Origin: Adlercreutzia wanghongyangiae
GTDB lineage: Bacteria > Actinomycetota > Coriobacteriia > Coriobacteriales > Eggerthellaceae
Direction: 5' to 3'
Length of the DNA stretch: 64,000 nt
NCBI RefSeq assembly: GCF_035989245.1
Contig: NZ_JAYMFF010000002.1
Coordinates: forward strand, 310,001-374,000
Both the position numbers and the translations under genes were made by a program. Positions 28,111-36,459 of the stretch are shown here, piece after piece. The stretch's first letter is position 1; every line of letters starts with the position of its first letter. Below the pieces are notes generated by a model, which saw only the letters and a list, made by a program, of their open reading frames with translations, ran no database searches and had not been told where the DNA came from.

Positions 28111-28125
28111 ATGATTTGGGAGAAC

Positions 28126-29163
28126 ATGGAAACTGAGAGCGTCCAGCACGGCACCGCCGTCACCGCGTTTGACTATACCTTTGTGGACACCGTGGGGCAT
28201 ATCGCCATTTACGACGACATGCGCAGCGAACCGCGGGTGATCGACATCCAACCGGCTGAAACCGCTGCCTATATAGAGGCGCTGGCCACAGGCGTGTACG
28301 AGCAAGCGCGGGGAGCAGGCGGTTCCATTCCCTACACGGTTATTCGCGAAGTGTCTGAAAACTTTATCCACGCTCAATTTAAAGAGGCCCTGGTCACTAT
28401 CCTCGATCATGGCAATACCATCCGCTTCGCCGATCACGGGCCGGGTATCCCTTCGAAGGAAAAAGCCCAGATGCCAGGGTTCTCGTCAGCGGTAGAGCCC
28501 ATGCGGAACTACATCCGGGGCGTGGGATCGGGATTGCCGCGCGTACGCGAATACCTGGAGCTCTCAAACGGAACCATCACTATCGAGGACAATCTGGGCA
28601 CGGGGGCCGTGGTCACCATCAGCCTGGTGCGCGACAACCCGTCAGTAGATGAAAGCGATCCCGACTTCGACGACTACCGCTACGAACCCGCGGGGGCAGT
28701 GGCCGAGGTGCCCCTCGCTGCAACGACTCCGGCCGCGGCGCCCTATCCGTATCCCGCAGCGGTCGCGCCCGCTTACGCGCCGCCTGCCGCGCCCGCCTAC
28801 GCCGCATATCCTTCCCAACCGGCGCCCTATCCCTCGCCGCAGCCCTATGGGGCGGCCACCTACGCCGCGCCCCAACCTGTACCCTACCCTGCCTACCAGG
28901 CAGCGCCGACAACCGTGCCTTACGGTTACCCCCCGGCTCACACGGCGCCGGCGCCGCATCTCAGCGAGCGCGACAAACAGCTGCTGTCGATCTTGCGCAC
29001 CGACGGTCCACAGCGTGACGCCGACCTATCCCGCCTCACCGATATCCCCGGTTCCACCACGCACAACATGATGAAGAAGCTGGAGGAGGCAGGGCTGGTC
29101 TCATCGGTACGGGGACTGAAATCGCTCACAGATTACGGAAACTATATCGCCCAGAGCTTTTAA
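28126..29163 (+). CDS. GHKL-ATPase protein with Tyr/Pro/Ala-rich linker and winged-helix C-terminus
   Basis: 345 residues from the ATG at 28126 (GGGAG just upstream; an in-frame ATG at 28111 lacks a ribosome site). The N-terminal half is a histidine-kinase-type ATPase fold: N-box 'VIREVSENFIHAQF', G1 box 'FADHGPGIP', G2 region 'GVGSGLPRVREYLELSNGT'. There is no phosphoacceptor histidine domain. A linker of about 100 residues rich in Tyr, Pro and Ala leads to a winged helix (about 280-345) with 'LSRLTDIPGSTTHNMMKKLEEAGLV'. It stands between oriC and dnaA in the same direction as dnaA. I do not know a characterised homologue. A role in controlling dnaA or origin activity in response to nucleotide is a plausible inference. 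Confidence 0.7.
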   Translation: METESVQHGTAVTAFDYTFVDTVGHIAIYDDMRSEPRVIDIQPAETAAYIEALATGVYEQARGAGGSIPYTVIREVSENFIHAQFKEALVTILDHGNTIRFADHGPGIPSKEKAQMPGFSSAVEPMRNYIRGVGSGLPRVREYLELSNGTITIEDNLGTGAVVTISLVRDNPSVDESDPDFDDYRYEPAGAVAEVPLAATTPAAAPYPYPAAVAPAYAPPAAPAYAAYPSQPAPYPSPQPYGAATYAAPQPVPYPAYQAAPTTVPYGYPPAHTAPAPHLSERDKQLLSILRTDGPQRDADLSRLTDIPGSTTHNMMKKLEEAGLVSSVRGLKSLTDYGNYIAQSF

Positions 29164-29205
29164 CGGGCACGTCCCGCAAAACCCGTTGGTACAATAAACG
29201 ATTAC

Positions 29206-29227
29206 CGCGCCGACGGCCGTCGGCGCG
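29206..29227 (+). promoter_or_regulatory. 22-bp perfect palindrome in the dnaA leader
   Basis: GC-rich perfect palindrome (centre GACGG/CCGTC) between a TACAAT-like -10 box (29190) and the dnaA ribosome site. It could be an operator or an RNA hairpin that ends 14 bases before the GAGGGAG ribosome site. No T-run, so not a normal terminator. Confidence 0.5.
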
Positions 29228-29248
29228 AGCAAATCCTATCGAGGGAGC

Positions 29249-30862
29249 ATGATGGACAGCGAGAAACTCAACGAGCAATGGGCCCGGGTGCGCACTCAGA
29301 TAATGAGCTACCCCGAGGTGAACAGCGCGGAGATCAGCGCTTTCTTCTCTCGTCTCGAGCCGCAGGCAATGAGCGACTCCTTCCTTATGCTCACAGCGGG
29401 AAATGAGTTCATCAAAACCTGGGTAGAGCAACATTATCTCTCCCATATACAACGAGCCCTGCTCGACTTACACGGGGTGCCGTTTGCCGTGGCCATAGCA
29501 GTCGACCCCGCCCAAGAAGCCCGCGCAACGGGAACGCCCGCGCCACAGGCCGCCACTCCGCCGGCTCCCGCGCCGGCAGCGGCAGTGTCCTCGCCGGCAG
29601 CGCCCCCGGTGTCGTCGGCCCCTTCCGCGCCAGTGGCCGCACCCGCCGCGCCGGACTTCACCCCGACACCCAGCGCACCCACCGCAGACCAGCCCTTCGC
29701 CGCCCCCACCATGCCCGCGGTGCCGGAAAACCCGGTGGCTCCCGCCAGCGCGACACCCGAGAGCATCCCGACGGCGGCCGCTGAAACAACCGAGCCTCAG
29801 CCCGATAACCCAGCATCGGCCCTCACCTTCAGCAACTTCGTCATCGGCGAATCGAATCAGATGGCCTATTCCCTGGCCAACGAGGTGGCCGGCAAACCCG
29901 GACGCACCATCTTCAACCCGCTGTTCATCTACGGGAAAAGCGGCCTGGGTAAAACCCATCTGATGCGCGCCATCCAGAACTACATTGACAAAACCCAGCC
30001 CCACCTGCGCACGGTGTACGCCGATTCGGCCGATTTCCTCTCCAAGTACATGGAGGCCAGCGTCGCCCACGACCGCGAGAAGGCCAGCTTCAAGAACTTC
30101 AAGCACTATTACGAGGAAGCCGATGTGCTCCTCATCGACGACATTCAGTATCTGCAGAACAAGAAGCAGTGCCTCGACATGGTGTTCCAGCTGTTCAACT
30201 CCCTCACCGCCCAGGGAAAGCAGGTGGTGCTGTCGGCCGATCGGGCGCCGAAGAACATCGATGTGGACGAGCGATATTCGTCGCGATTCTCCAGCGGCGG
30301 CATCGTGGAGGTGCGGCCGCCCGATATCGAAACGAAGCTGGCCATCGTGAAACGGTTTGCCGACGAGTGCAGTCGCAACGAGGGTTTCTCCCAGTGTGCC
30401 ATTCCCGACGACATTCAAATGTACATCGCCGAAAATTCCAGTTCGAACATCCGCGAACTGCTCAGCGCCGTGTCGAACGTGTTCTACCGCATGGTGTTCT
30501 CGGGCCAGTCCGACATCACCGTGGAAGGCGCCCGGGCGCTGTTGGAAAACCACTTCTCAGGCAGCATGGCCCGCAACCTTTCCGTGGAGGACATCCAGCG
30601 CGAAGTGGAGAGCTTCTTCAAAGTGAGCCATGCCGACCTGATCAGCAACAAGCGCAGCCGGTCCATCGCCTATCCGCGCCAGATCGCCATCTACCTGTGC
30701 CGTCAGCTGCTCGACCTTCCCTACGAGGATATCGGGCAGAAATTCAACCGCGACCATTCCACCGCCATCTACGCCGTCACGAACATTGAAACGCGCCTGA
30801 AGAAGGAGCGGGAGGTACAGGAGGAAGTGGAGACGCTGCAGAAGATCATCAGTGAACTATAG
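29249..30862 (+). CDS. dnaA: Chromosomal replication initiator protein DnaA
   Basis: 537 residues (or 536 from a second ATG at 29252, better spaced from GAGGGAG). Domain I about 1-85; domain II is a long Pro/Ala-rich linker of about 100 residues; domain III AAA+ has Walker A 'GKSGLGKTHL', 'VLLIDDIQYL' as Walker B and the sensor region; domain IV has the DnaA signature 'NRDHSTAIYAVTNIE' near the C-terminus. It binds DnaA boxes and opens oriC. The long linker is typical of high-GC actinobacteria. It is not followed by dnaN but by rpmH after a 387-bp gap. Confidence 0.97.
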   Translation: MMDSEKLNEQWARVRTQIMSYPEVNSAEISAFFSRLEPQAMSDSFLMLTAGNEFIKTWVEQHYLSHIQRALLDLHGVPFAVAIAVDPAQEARATGTPAPQAATPPAPAPAAAVSSPAAPPVSSAPSAPVAAPAAPDFTPTPSAPTADQPFAAPTMPAVPENPVAPASATPESIPTAAAETTEPQPDNPASALTFSNFVIGESNQMAYSLANEVAGKPGRTIFNPLFIYGKSGLGKTHLMRAIQNYIDKTQPHLRTVYADSADFLSKYMEASVAHDREKASFKNFKHYYEEADVLLIDDIQYLQNKKQCLDMVFQLFNSLTAQGKQVVLSADRAPKNIDVDERYSSRFSSGGIVEVRPPDIETKLAIVKRFADECSRNEGFSQCAIPDDIQMYIAENSSSNIRELLSAVSNVFYRMVFSGQSDITVEGARALLENHFSGSMARNLSVEDIQREVESFFKVSHADLISNKRSRSIAYPRQIAIYLCRQLLDLPYEDIGQKFNRDHSTAIYAVTNIETRLKKEREVQEEVETLQKIISEL

Positions 30863-31181
30863 GTTCACAATTAGGGGAAAACATGAGTAAAACTCCCCCT
30901 CTTTTCCACCGTGGCGATGACATCTGTTGCAAGCCCTTTGAGAATCAGTGGAAAGCAGGTACAGGATCCTCACCGTGTTTGTTGAATAATTTCCCTGCTA
31001 TGATCAGGTAAAACAGAAGGTTGCTGACTAATAAACCAAGCTTATTAATACAATTACCTTTACTCTCTTATAAAAGGACGGCACTCCTTCCCTCCCCTTC
31101 TTTTCCACCTTTTCCGTTCGCCCCATCAGAACCGCCCCCGCCCTCTTTCCGATGGCTTCTAGGTTTCACAGAAGTGCGCCG
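30863..31181 (+). other. AT-rich gap between dnaA and rpmH
   Basis: No gene. Near 30874-30904 a weak hairpin (AGGGG with CCCCT) may end dnaA transcription. TTTTCCACC occurs at 30902 and 31101 and CTTTCCACT on minus near 30949, similar to the boxes in the putative oriC, and 31025-31075 is very AT-rich. It could be a second DnaA-binding cluster; in many bacteria the rpmH-dnaA gap carries such sites. Confidence 0.4.
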
Positions 31182-31209
31182 TTGACACCGCTTTTCTGTG
31201 GTATATAAT
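31182..31209 (+). promoter_or_regulatory. rpmH promoter
   Basis: TTGACA (31182-31187), 16-bp spacer, TATAAT (31204-31209): both boxes are exact consensus. Drives the rpmH-rnpA-yidD-yidC series. Confidence 0.85.
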
Positions 31210-31249
31210 TTGAAAGCTATTCTTTGAACCATGAAAGGGAAAGAAAACA

Positions 31250-31384
31250 ATGAAACGCACCTATCAACCGAACAAACGCAAGCGCGCCAAGTGCCATGGC
31301 TTCCGTGCCCGCATGTCCACCAAGGGCGGTCGCGCTGTTCTCGCTTCCCGTCGTGCTAAGGGGCGCAAGCGCCTCACCGTCTAG
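31250..31384 (+). CDS. rpmH: 50S ribosomal protein L34
   Basis: 44 residues, the normal length. Begins MKRTYQPNKRKRAKCHGFRA and ends 'GRKRLTV', highly basic. The ATG is preceded by GGGAAAG about 7 nt upstream and by a consensus promoter. L34 sits deep in the large ribosomal subunit. The rpmH-rnpA pairing is near universal. Confidence 0.96.
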   Translation: MKRTYQPNKRKRAKCHGFRARMSTKGGRAVLASRRAKGRKRLTV

Positions 31385-31395
31385 GAGATCGCAGG

Positions 31396-31788
31396 TTGGA
31401 AACTATCACTTCCAGCACTGAGATTTCCCAGCTCTTCTCGTCGGGGAAAAGGATCAAGACTCCCTACCTGACGCTTATCGTAGGAGAGCGTGCCTGTGGG
31501 AAGCCCAGAGGAGACGTGGAGCAACACGGCCCAAGTGGTCGTGTTGCTTTTATTGCAGGAAAGAAGCTGGGGAACGCCGTATGGCGTAACCGGGCAAAGC
31601 GGCGTATGCGCGCCGTGTGTCGCGATTTAGGCGGGCCTTGGCCCGGCTTTGACGTGATCTTTCTGGCGAAGGGGTCTCTATGCCGGGTTTCCTATGGCAA
31701 AGTTCTGCAGACCTGTGGAGACGCTACGCGCCGCCTTGCTTCAGGTAAGGAGGGATGCTCGGGTGAAGAGAGCACGCGAACTTGCTAA
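31396..31788 (+). CDS. rnpA: Ribonuclease P protein component
   Basis: 130 residues from a TTG at 31396 (AGGAG eight bases upstream, starting in the rpmH stop region). Contains 'SGKRIKTPYLTLIV', the family core 'GRVAFIAGKKLGNAVWRNRAKRRMRAV' (RNR motif) and 'DVIFLAKGSL'. A short insertion near residues 33-46 is unusual but sits in a loop. The C-terminus runs past the family's normal end and overlaps yidD by 26 bp. Supports the RNase P RNA in tRNA 5' maturation. Confidence 0.9.
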   Translation: METITSSTEISQLFSSGKRIKTPYLTLIVGERACGKPRGDVEQHGPSGRVAFIAGKKLGNAVWRNRAKRRMRAVCRDLGGPWPGFDVIFLAKGSLCRVSYGKVLQTCGDATRRLASGKEGCSGEESTRTC

Positions 31789-32005
31789 GCGGTTGCCGGC
31801 TTTGCTGGCGATCGGCTTGATCATGTTCTACCGTGCGGCTATCTCGCCCCTGTTCCCCCCTTCCTGCCGGTTTGTTCCCACTTGCTCTGAATATGGCTTG
31901 ACCGCCTTCAAGCGCTACGGCTTCTGCAAGGGCTTCGTGCTGACGGCGAAACGTATACTGAAATGCCGCCCGGGCGGCCCGCACGGGTACGACCCCGTTC
32001 CCTAG
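31763..32005 (+). CDS. yidD: Membrane protein insertion efficiency factor YidD
   Basis: 80 residues from the GTG at 31763, chosen because AAGGAGGG lies eight bases upstream; an in-frame ATG at 31694 is deep inside rnpA. Core 'FYRAAISPLFPPSCRFVPTCSEYGLTAFKRYG' contains the conserved cysteines, then 'CRPGGPHGYDPVP' at the end, diagnostic for the family. Helps YidC-dependent insertion. Translationally coupled to rnpA and 29 bp before yidC. Confidence 0.93.
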   Translation: MKRARELAKRLPALLAIGLIMFYRAAISPLFPPSCRFVPTCSEYGLTAFKRYGFCKGFVLTAKRILKCRPGGPHGYDPVP

Positions 32006-32034
32006 GGTCTGCGGCGACGTGAGAGGGACGAAAC

Positions 32035-32811
32035 ATGTGGGATATCTTTAAGGACTGGATCTTCGATGTCATCCAGTTCTTCTATGGCTTCTGCCACGAC
32101 TGGGGCCTGGCTATCATTGTCGTGACGATCATCTTCCGTATCATCGTGGCGCCGCTGATGCACAAGCAGGCGAAGTCCTCGTATGATATGCAGAAGGTTC
32201 AGCCGAAGATCCAGGAGCTGAAGGAGCGCTTCCCCGACGATCCGACGCGTCAGTCTCAGGAGATGCAGAAGATCTACGCGGAGATGAAGTTCAATCCTCT
32301 GGCCGGCTGCCTGCCGCTGCTGCTTCAGATGCCTATCTTCCTGGCCCTGTTCCAGGTGCTGCGGGAGATGGGCGACCGCGTGGGCGATACCAGCTACTCG
32401 TTCTACAACCTGGTGCCCAGCTTGGTTACCACCCCCTCCCAGGCGTTTGGTGAGGGTTTTGGAACATTTGTTCCTTATCTGATCTTGATGGTCATCTTTG
32501 CTGGAGCTACGTTCCTGCCGATGATTTTGCAGCAGATGAACAGCACCAACAAGCAGCAGCGCAACCAGACTTTGATGATGGGCGGCATTATGTCGCTGAT
32601 GATGTTGTGGATCTCCTGGGGTTCGCCCGCAGGCGTGTTGCTGTTCTGGGGTGCCTCTTCGCTGATCGGTATCGCCCAGAGCCAGCTGACCTTGGCCCAT
32701 TGCCGGGCACAGGATCGACGCAAGGCCGAAGAAGAGGCCTTGGTTGTCAAGCCGGTTGAGGTTAATGTGACGCGTAAGGAAAAGAAGAAGCGTCCGAAGA
32801 AGAAGCGTTAA
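32035..32811 (+). CDS. yidC: Membrane protein insertase YidC (short, Gram-positive type)
   Basis: 258 residues, without the large periplasmic domain of Gram-negative YidC. Five hydrophobic segments are visible, the first at about 20-40 ('GLAIIVVTIIFRIIVAPLM', with the conserved positively charged groove residue Arg in 'FRIIV'). The cytoplasmic loop holds 'KSSYDMQKVQPKIQELKERF'. The tail is strongly basic (KEKKKRPKKKR) and may contact the ribosome. No lipobox, so not a lipoprotein form. It inserts membrane proteins alone or with Sec. ATG with GAGAGGGACGAAAC upstream. Confidence 0.95.
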   Translation: MWDIFKDWIFDVIQFFYGFCHDWGLAIIVVTIIFRIIVAPLMHKQAKSSYDMQKVQPKIQELKERFPDDPTRQSQEMQKIYAEMKFNPLAGCLPLLLQMPIFLALFQVLREMGDRVGDTSYSFYNLVPSLVTTPSQAFGEGFGTFVPYLILMVIFAGATFLPMILQQMNSTNKQQRNQTLMMGGIMSLMMLWISWGSPAGVLLFWGASSLIGIAQSQLTLAHCRAQDRRKAEEEALVVKPVEVNVTRKEKKKRPKKKR

Positions 32812-32826
32812 TTCTCTTGTGGTTCC

Positions 32827-32854
32827 GGGGAATGTTTCATGTGAAACATTCCCC
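32827..32854. terminator. parS: yidC terminator containing a near-perfect parS
   Basis: A 28-nt inverted repeat GGGGAATGTTTCA / TGTGAAACATTCCCC followed by TTATTT. The core TGTTTCATGTGAAACA (32833-32848) differs from the parS consensus at one base. The same DNA can act as transcription terminator and ParB site. Confidence 0.75.
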
Positions 32855-32912
32855 TTATTTGTCCGCGCATGAAGACTACAGGCGGACTCCCTTTCGATAA
32901 GAAGGAGCGAAA

Positions 32913-33476
32913 ATGACTGAAGAGATGAATACCGAGACGGCCGACGAGACGGCGGTTGCAACTGAGGAGACTGAAGTTGTTTCGGAGTCTTCTGACGAGC
33001 TGGTTGTGACCGATGAGATGCTCGACTCCATCGCCGATACCGCCATCGCGGCGCTGCAGGATATCCTTCAGTATTTCAATGTGGGCGATGTTACCATCGA
33101 TGAATATGAGGGCGAGGACGGTGAGCTGATCCTCGATATCAGCGGCGATGATATGGCCGTGCTCATTGGTCGTCACGGTAAGACTCTCGACGCCCTTCAG
33201 TTCATCGTGTCGATGATCACGGTGCGCACGATTGGCTTCCGTTATCCAGTGGTCGTGGATGTGGAAGGTTACAAGAATCGCCAGCGTCAGAAGCTGGAAT
33301 CCATTGCCCATTCTTCTGCTAATCGTGCGGCAAGTCAGCATCGCAAAGTGGGCCTGCGGCCTATGACTCCTTACGAGCGTCGTATCGTTCACATTGCCCT
33401 GCGCGATGACGATCGCGTGGATACGGTGTCTGAGGGAGAGGGTTCCGCCCGCCATGTAGTGGTCGTCCCCCGCTAA
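32913..33476 (+). CDS. khpB: RNA-binding protein KhpB/Jag (KH and R3H domains)
   Basis: 187 residues. An acidic N-terminal 40 residues replace the usual Jag_N domain. The KH domain (about 55-125) carries 'VLIGRHGKTLDALQF' with the GRHG loop. The R3H region (about 140-187) has 'RPMTPYERRIVHIALRDD'. With KhpA it binds RNA and influences cell division and wall synthesis in streptococci; location after yidC is conserved in Gram-positives. GAAGGAG lies before the ATG. Followed by a strong terminator. Confidence 0.9.
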   Translation: MTEEMNTETADETAVATEETEVVSESSDELVVTDEMLDSIADTAIAALQDILQYFNVGDVTIDEYEGEDGELILDISGDDMAVLIGRHGKTLDALQFIVSMITVRTIGFRYPVVVDVEGYKNRQRQKLESIAHSSANRAASQHRKVGLRPMTPYERRIVHIALRDDDRVDTVSEGEGSARHVVVVPR

Positions 33477-33493
33477 GTTTCGCTGTTAGAGCA

Positions 33494-33522
33494 AAAGAGG
33501 GCGGGGTTACCCCGCCCTCTTT
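33494..33522 (+). terminator. Terminator after khpB
   Basis: AAAGAGGGCGGGG, 3-nt loop, CCCCGCCCTCTTTTT: a textbook GC-rich stem with a U-run. Confidence 0.9.
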
Positions 33523-33565
33523 TTGTAATATGGTTGATGGTGTCGCCCGCGGCATGAGGAGAGAG

Positions 33566-34246
33566 ATGGCAATGAGTGAGCATATGGTCAACGATCTGGC
33601 CCAACAATATCTCGATTTAGTGCTCGAGGCGAACAAGTCGATCAATCTCACACGTATCACTGATCGCGACGAGGCGGAGATGCTTCACTTGGAGGATTCC
33701 CTCGTGGGTCTTGATGAGGTGAATGAGGCACCTGCTGGCTTGTATGGCGACCTCGGATCGGGAGGAGGGTTTCCCGGTGTCCCTCTTGCTCTGGCAACTG
33801 GTCGTGAGACGGTCCTCGTCGATTCGGTGAAAAAAAAGATGGCAGTGGTCTCGCAGCTGATTGATCAGCTTGGATTGTCGAATCAGATTACCACCTGCGG
33901 CGACCGTATCGAAGACCTCGCTCTTGATCGCCCGGGTTCTTTTTCGGTGCTTACAGCCCGGGCTCTCTCTCGCCTTGTCTCCCTGTTGGAACTCTCCTCT
34001 CCTTTGCTGGTACGAGGAGGCCGTCTCGTATGCTACAAGGCTCAGGTATCCGACGAGGAATTGAACGAGGCGCTTGCAGTGCAGGATCTACTGGGAATGA
34101 AGTTGATATCTGAGCGAAAAACGCTTCTCAGTGATGGCGAGACAGCTCGAACGATCCTAGTTTTCGAAAAGATGGCCCGCGCTCGGCTGAAGTTGCCTCG
34201 CCGTGTTGGCGCTGCCCAGAAAACCCCTTTGAAGCCGCGTCCGTAA
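33566..34246 (+). CDS. rsmG: 16S rRNA (guanine-N7)-methyltransferase RsmG (GidB)
   Basis: 226 residues from the ATG at 33566 (AGGAGAG a few bases upstream); in-frame ATGs at 33530 and 33554 lack ribosome sites. SAM-binding motif 'YGDLGSGGGFPGVPLAL' at about 60-77 and 'VLVDSVKKKMAVV' follow the RsmG pattern; 'NKSINLTRI' near the N-terminus is conserved. Methylates G527 of 16S rRNA; loss gives low-level streptomycin resistance. A basic tail of about 20 residues extends the normal end. It precedes parA, separated by a parS. Confidence 0.95.
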   Translation: MAMSEHMVNDLAQQYLDLVLEANKSINLTRITDRDEAEMLHLEDSLVGLDEVNEAPAGLYGDLGSGGGFPGVPLALATGRETVLVDSVKKKMAVVSQLIDQLGLSNQITTCGDRIEDLALDRPGSFSVLTARALSRLVSLLELSSPLLVRGGRLVCYKAQVSDEELNEALAVQDLLGMKLISERKTLLSDGETARTILVFEKMARARLKLPRRVGAAQKTPLKPRP

Positions 34247-34249
34247 GGA

Positions 34250-34273
34250 AGGTTGTTTCACGTGAAACAACCT
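34250..34273. other. parS: parS site 1 (perfect)
   Basis: TGTTTCACGTGAAACA at 34254-34269 matches the consensus at every position and is extended to a 24-bp palindrome. It lies 8 bp after rsmG and about 90 bp before parA, where bound ParB could also affect parAB transcription. Confidence 0.93.
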
Positions 34274-34357
34274 GATTGCCCTGCCGTTCCAATGAAAGAC
34301 TCTCCGAGGTGAGAAGTCCGATGCTATACTGTGCTGCATGTTAGGAAGGAGGTTCCT

Positions 34358-35353
34358 GTGGGATTCTTTGATGGTCTTAAACGAGACAACAAACCAAGCC
34401 AGACTGTCGATTCTGACGCAAACCCCCAGAACCCAAGTGAATCGGCTCGCGTTGAGCAGATTTACCAAGAACCGGATCCCGAGACGATCGAGGTTCAAGT
34501 TCGCGATGTGGAGCCAAGCTATTATGCTGAGGTTCCCTCTCAGCCGTTGAAGACGTACAAGGATAAAGCTCCTGTGCGTCACGCGATCGGGCAGACCAAG
34601 ATTATCGCCATTATCAACCAGAAGGGCGGTGTCGGAAAATCCACCACTGCCATCAACCTCGGTGCTGCTCTGGGTGAGATGGGCAAGCAGGTGTTGCTGG
34701 TCGACCTTGACCCTCAAGGGAATTGCTCAAGCGGACTCGGGGTGGAGAAGAACCTTATTCAGCAGTGCATCTATGACGTGCTCTTGAACGACGTCCCTAT
34801 TGAGGATGTAATTATTCCCGATATAGCCGAAGGTTTAGATATTGCGCCGGCAACGATTAACCTAGCCGGCGCTGAAGTTGAGCTAGTGTCCGAGATGGCC
34901 CGTGAGAACCGCCTCAAGGATGCAGTGGGCGGTATGCGCGGCCGCTATGATTTCATTCTCATTGATTGTCCTCCATCGCTTGGATTGCTGACGGTGAATG
35001 CTTTGGTGGCTGCTGATAAGCTGCTGATTCCCATCCAATGCGAGTTTTATGCATTGGAAGGTGTGACAAAACTCCTTGATTCGATGAAACGTGTCAAATC
35101 TCGCCTTAATCCGACATTGGACATCTACGGCATCTTATTGACTATGTACGATAGCCGCACCACTCTGTCGAAGCAGGTGGTTGACGAGGTGCGGGAGTAT
35201 TTCGGGCGCTTGGTGTTCTCCACGCCCATTCCTCGTACGGTGAAACTTTCGGAGGCTCCGAGCTTTGGGCAGCCGATTACTCAATATGACCCCAAGGGGA
35301 GAGGTTCCCTTTCCTATATCGAACTTGCAAAGGAAGTGATTGCCCGTGGCTAA
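34358..35353 (+). CDS. parA: Chromosome partitioning ATPase ParA (Soj)
   Basis: 331 residues from the GTG at 34358 (AAGGAGG five bases upstream); the upstream in-frame GTG at 34331 has no ribosome site. A variable N-terminal region of about 75 residues precedes the deviant Walker A 'INQKGGVGKSTTAINLG', then 'VLLVDLDPQGNCSSGLG' and 'FILIDCPPSLGLLTVNAL'. The ATP-bound dimer binds DNA nonspecifically and moves ParB-parS complexes. A TATACT-like -10 is near 34324. Overlaps parB by a few bases. Confidence 0.96.
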   Translation: MGFFDGLKRDNKPSQTVDSDANPQNPSESARVEQIYQEPDPETIEVQVRDVEPSYYAEVPSQPLKTYKDKAPVRHAIGQTKIIAIINQKGGVGKSTTAINLGAALGEMGKQVLLVDLDPQGNCSSGLGVEKNLIQQCIYDVLLNDVPIEDVIIPDIAEGLDIAPATINLAGAEVELVSEMARENRLKDAVGGMRGRYDFILIDCPPSLGLLTVNALVAADKLLIPIQCEFYALEGVTKLLDSMKRVKSRLNPTLDIYGILLTMYDSRTTLSKQVVDEVREYFGRLVFSTPIPRTVKLSEAPSFGQPITQYDPKGRGSLSYIELAKEVIARG

Positions 35354-36404
35354 GCCAGAACGTCGTGGTGGATTGGGACGAGGTCTGGGTTCGCTGCTTC
35401 CCGGTTCTTATGATCCGGTAACTCCTGCTGCTCCGGGTCCTGATCGTCAGCGTGTGACTATTGCCGTTGAGGAGGAAGCTGCTCTGGAGGCACCGGTTTC
35501 TACGCGCCCTGCGTATACGCCCTCTGAGGAGACAGTGACTGACGAGGTTCTTTCTGAGCCGATTCCCCGCGAAGTGTCGGCTCCTGCGCCCTTAGCAGAG
35601 CCCAGCGCAGTGAAAGTGGCTGACGAGGTGCCGCTGGAGATGATCTCTCCTAATCCGGATCAGCCTCGCACTCAGTTTAAAAAAGAGGAAATTGACGAGC
35701 TGGCGGCCTCTATTGAAAAGGATGGGCTGTTGCAGCCTATTCTGGTACGCCAAATGGAAGATGGCTCGTATCAGATTATTGCCGGTGAGCGCCGTTGGCA
35801 GGCTTCCCGGGCTGCAGGTTTGAGCACAGTCCCCATTCGGGTGACGGAGGCCGACGATGATCAGGCCTTGGAACTGGCGTTGATCGAGAACATCCAGCGC
35901 AGCGATCTGAATCCAATTGAAGAGGCTTATGGATACCGTCGCCTGATGGAGCGTCGTTCTATGACGCAAGCTGAGGTAGCCCAGGCGGTTTCCAAAGGCC
36001 GTTCGACCGTCGCCAATGCTCTTCGCCTACTCGATCTTCCCGAAGAGGCGCAGCAATTGCTCTTCGAGGAAAAGATTACAGCGGGCCATGCTCGCGCTAT
36101 TCTCTCAGTGCCCACCCAGGAGGGTCGCGCCACGCTGACGAATAAGATCGTTGAAGGCAATATGACGGTGCGTGAGGCTGAGAACTTGGCTCGACTTCTC
36201 TCGGGTAAGAAGGAGTCCGCGAGTGCGCCTCGTCCGGCAATGCCTGCTGTCTATAAATCTGTAGCGAAGACGCTACGTGAGACGCTTCACACCAATGTGC
36301 GTGTTAAATCGTCAAAGGGAAAGAACAAGATCGAGATCGAGTTCAAAGATGAAGAGGACCTCCAGCGCCTTTTCAATGAAATTGTCAATGGCGAGGACGA
36401 GTAG
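35346..36404 (+). CDS. parB: Chromosome partitioning protein ParB (Spo0J)
   Basis: 352 residues from the GTG at 35346 (TTG at 35340 is an alternative). Starts 'KPERRGGLGRGLGSLLPG', the ParB N-terminal motif. A Pro/Glu-rich spacer precedes the CTPase/ParBc domain: 'ISPNPDQPRTQFKKEEIDELAASI' and 'IIAGERRWQASRAAGL', with the GERRW box that binds CTP. The helix-turn-helix is at about 210-250 ('SMTQAEVAQAVSKGRSTVANALRLL'). The C-terminal dimerisation domain ends the protein. Binds the nearby parS sites. Confidence 0.96.
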   Translation: MAKPERRGGLGRGLGSLLPGSYDPVTPAAPGPDRQRVTIAVEEEAALEAPVSTRPAYTPSEETVTDEVLSEPIPREVSAPAPLAEPSAVKVADEVPLEMISPNPDQPRTQFKKEEIDELAASIEKDGLLQPILVRQMEDGSYQIIAGERRWQASRAAGLSTVPIRVTEADDDQALELALIENIQRSDLNPIEEAYGYRRLMERRSMTQAEVAQAVSKGRSTVANALRLLDLPEEAQQLLFEEKITAGHARAILSVPTQEGRATLTNKIVEGNMTVREAENLARLLSGKKESASAPRPAMPAVYKSVAKTLRETLHTNVRVKSSKGKNKIEIEFKDEEDLQRLFNEIVNGEDE

Positions 36405-36425
36405 CCAACTGCCTCTCCGATTTCA

Positions 36426-36459
36426 AAAGCCGTATGTTTCACGTGAAACATACGGCTTT
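36426..36459. terminator. parS: parAB terminator containing a perfect parS (site 2)
   Basis: A 34-nt perfect palindrome with AAAGCC/GGCTTT ends followed by CTTTTTT. Its core at 36435-36450 is the exact parS consensus TGTTTCACGTGAAACA. It ends parB transcription and binds ParB. Confidence 0.92.
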
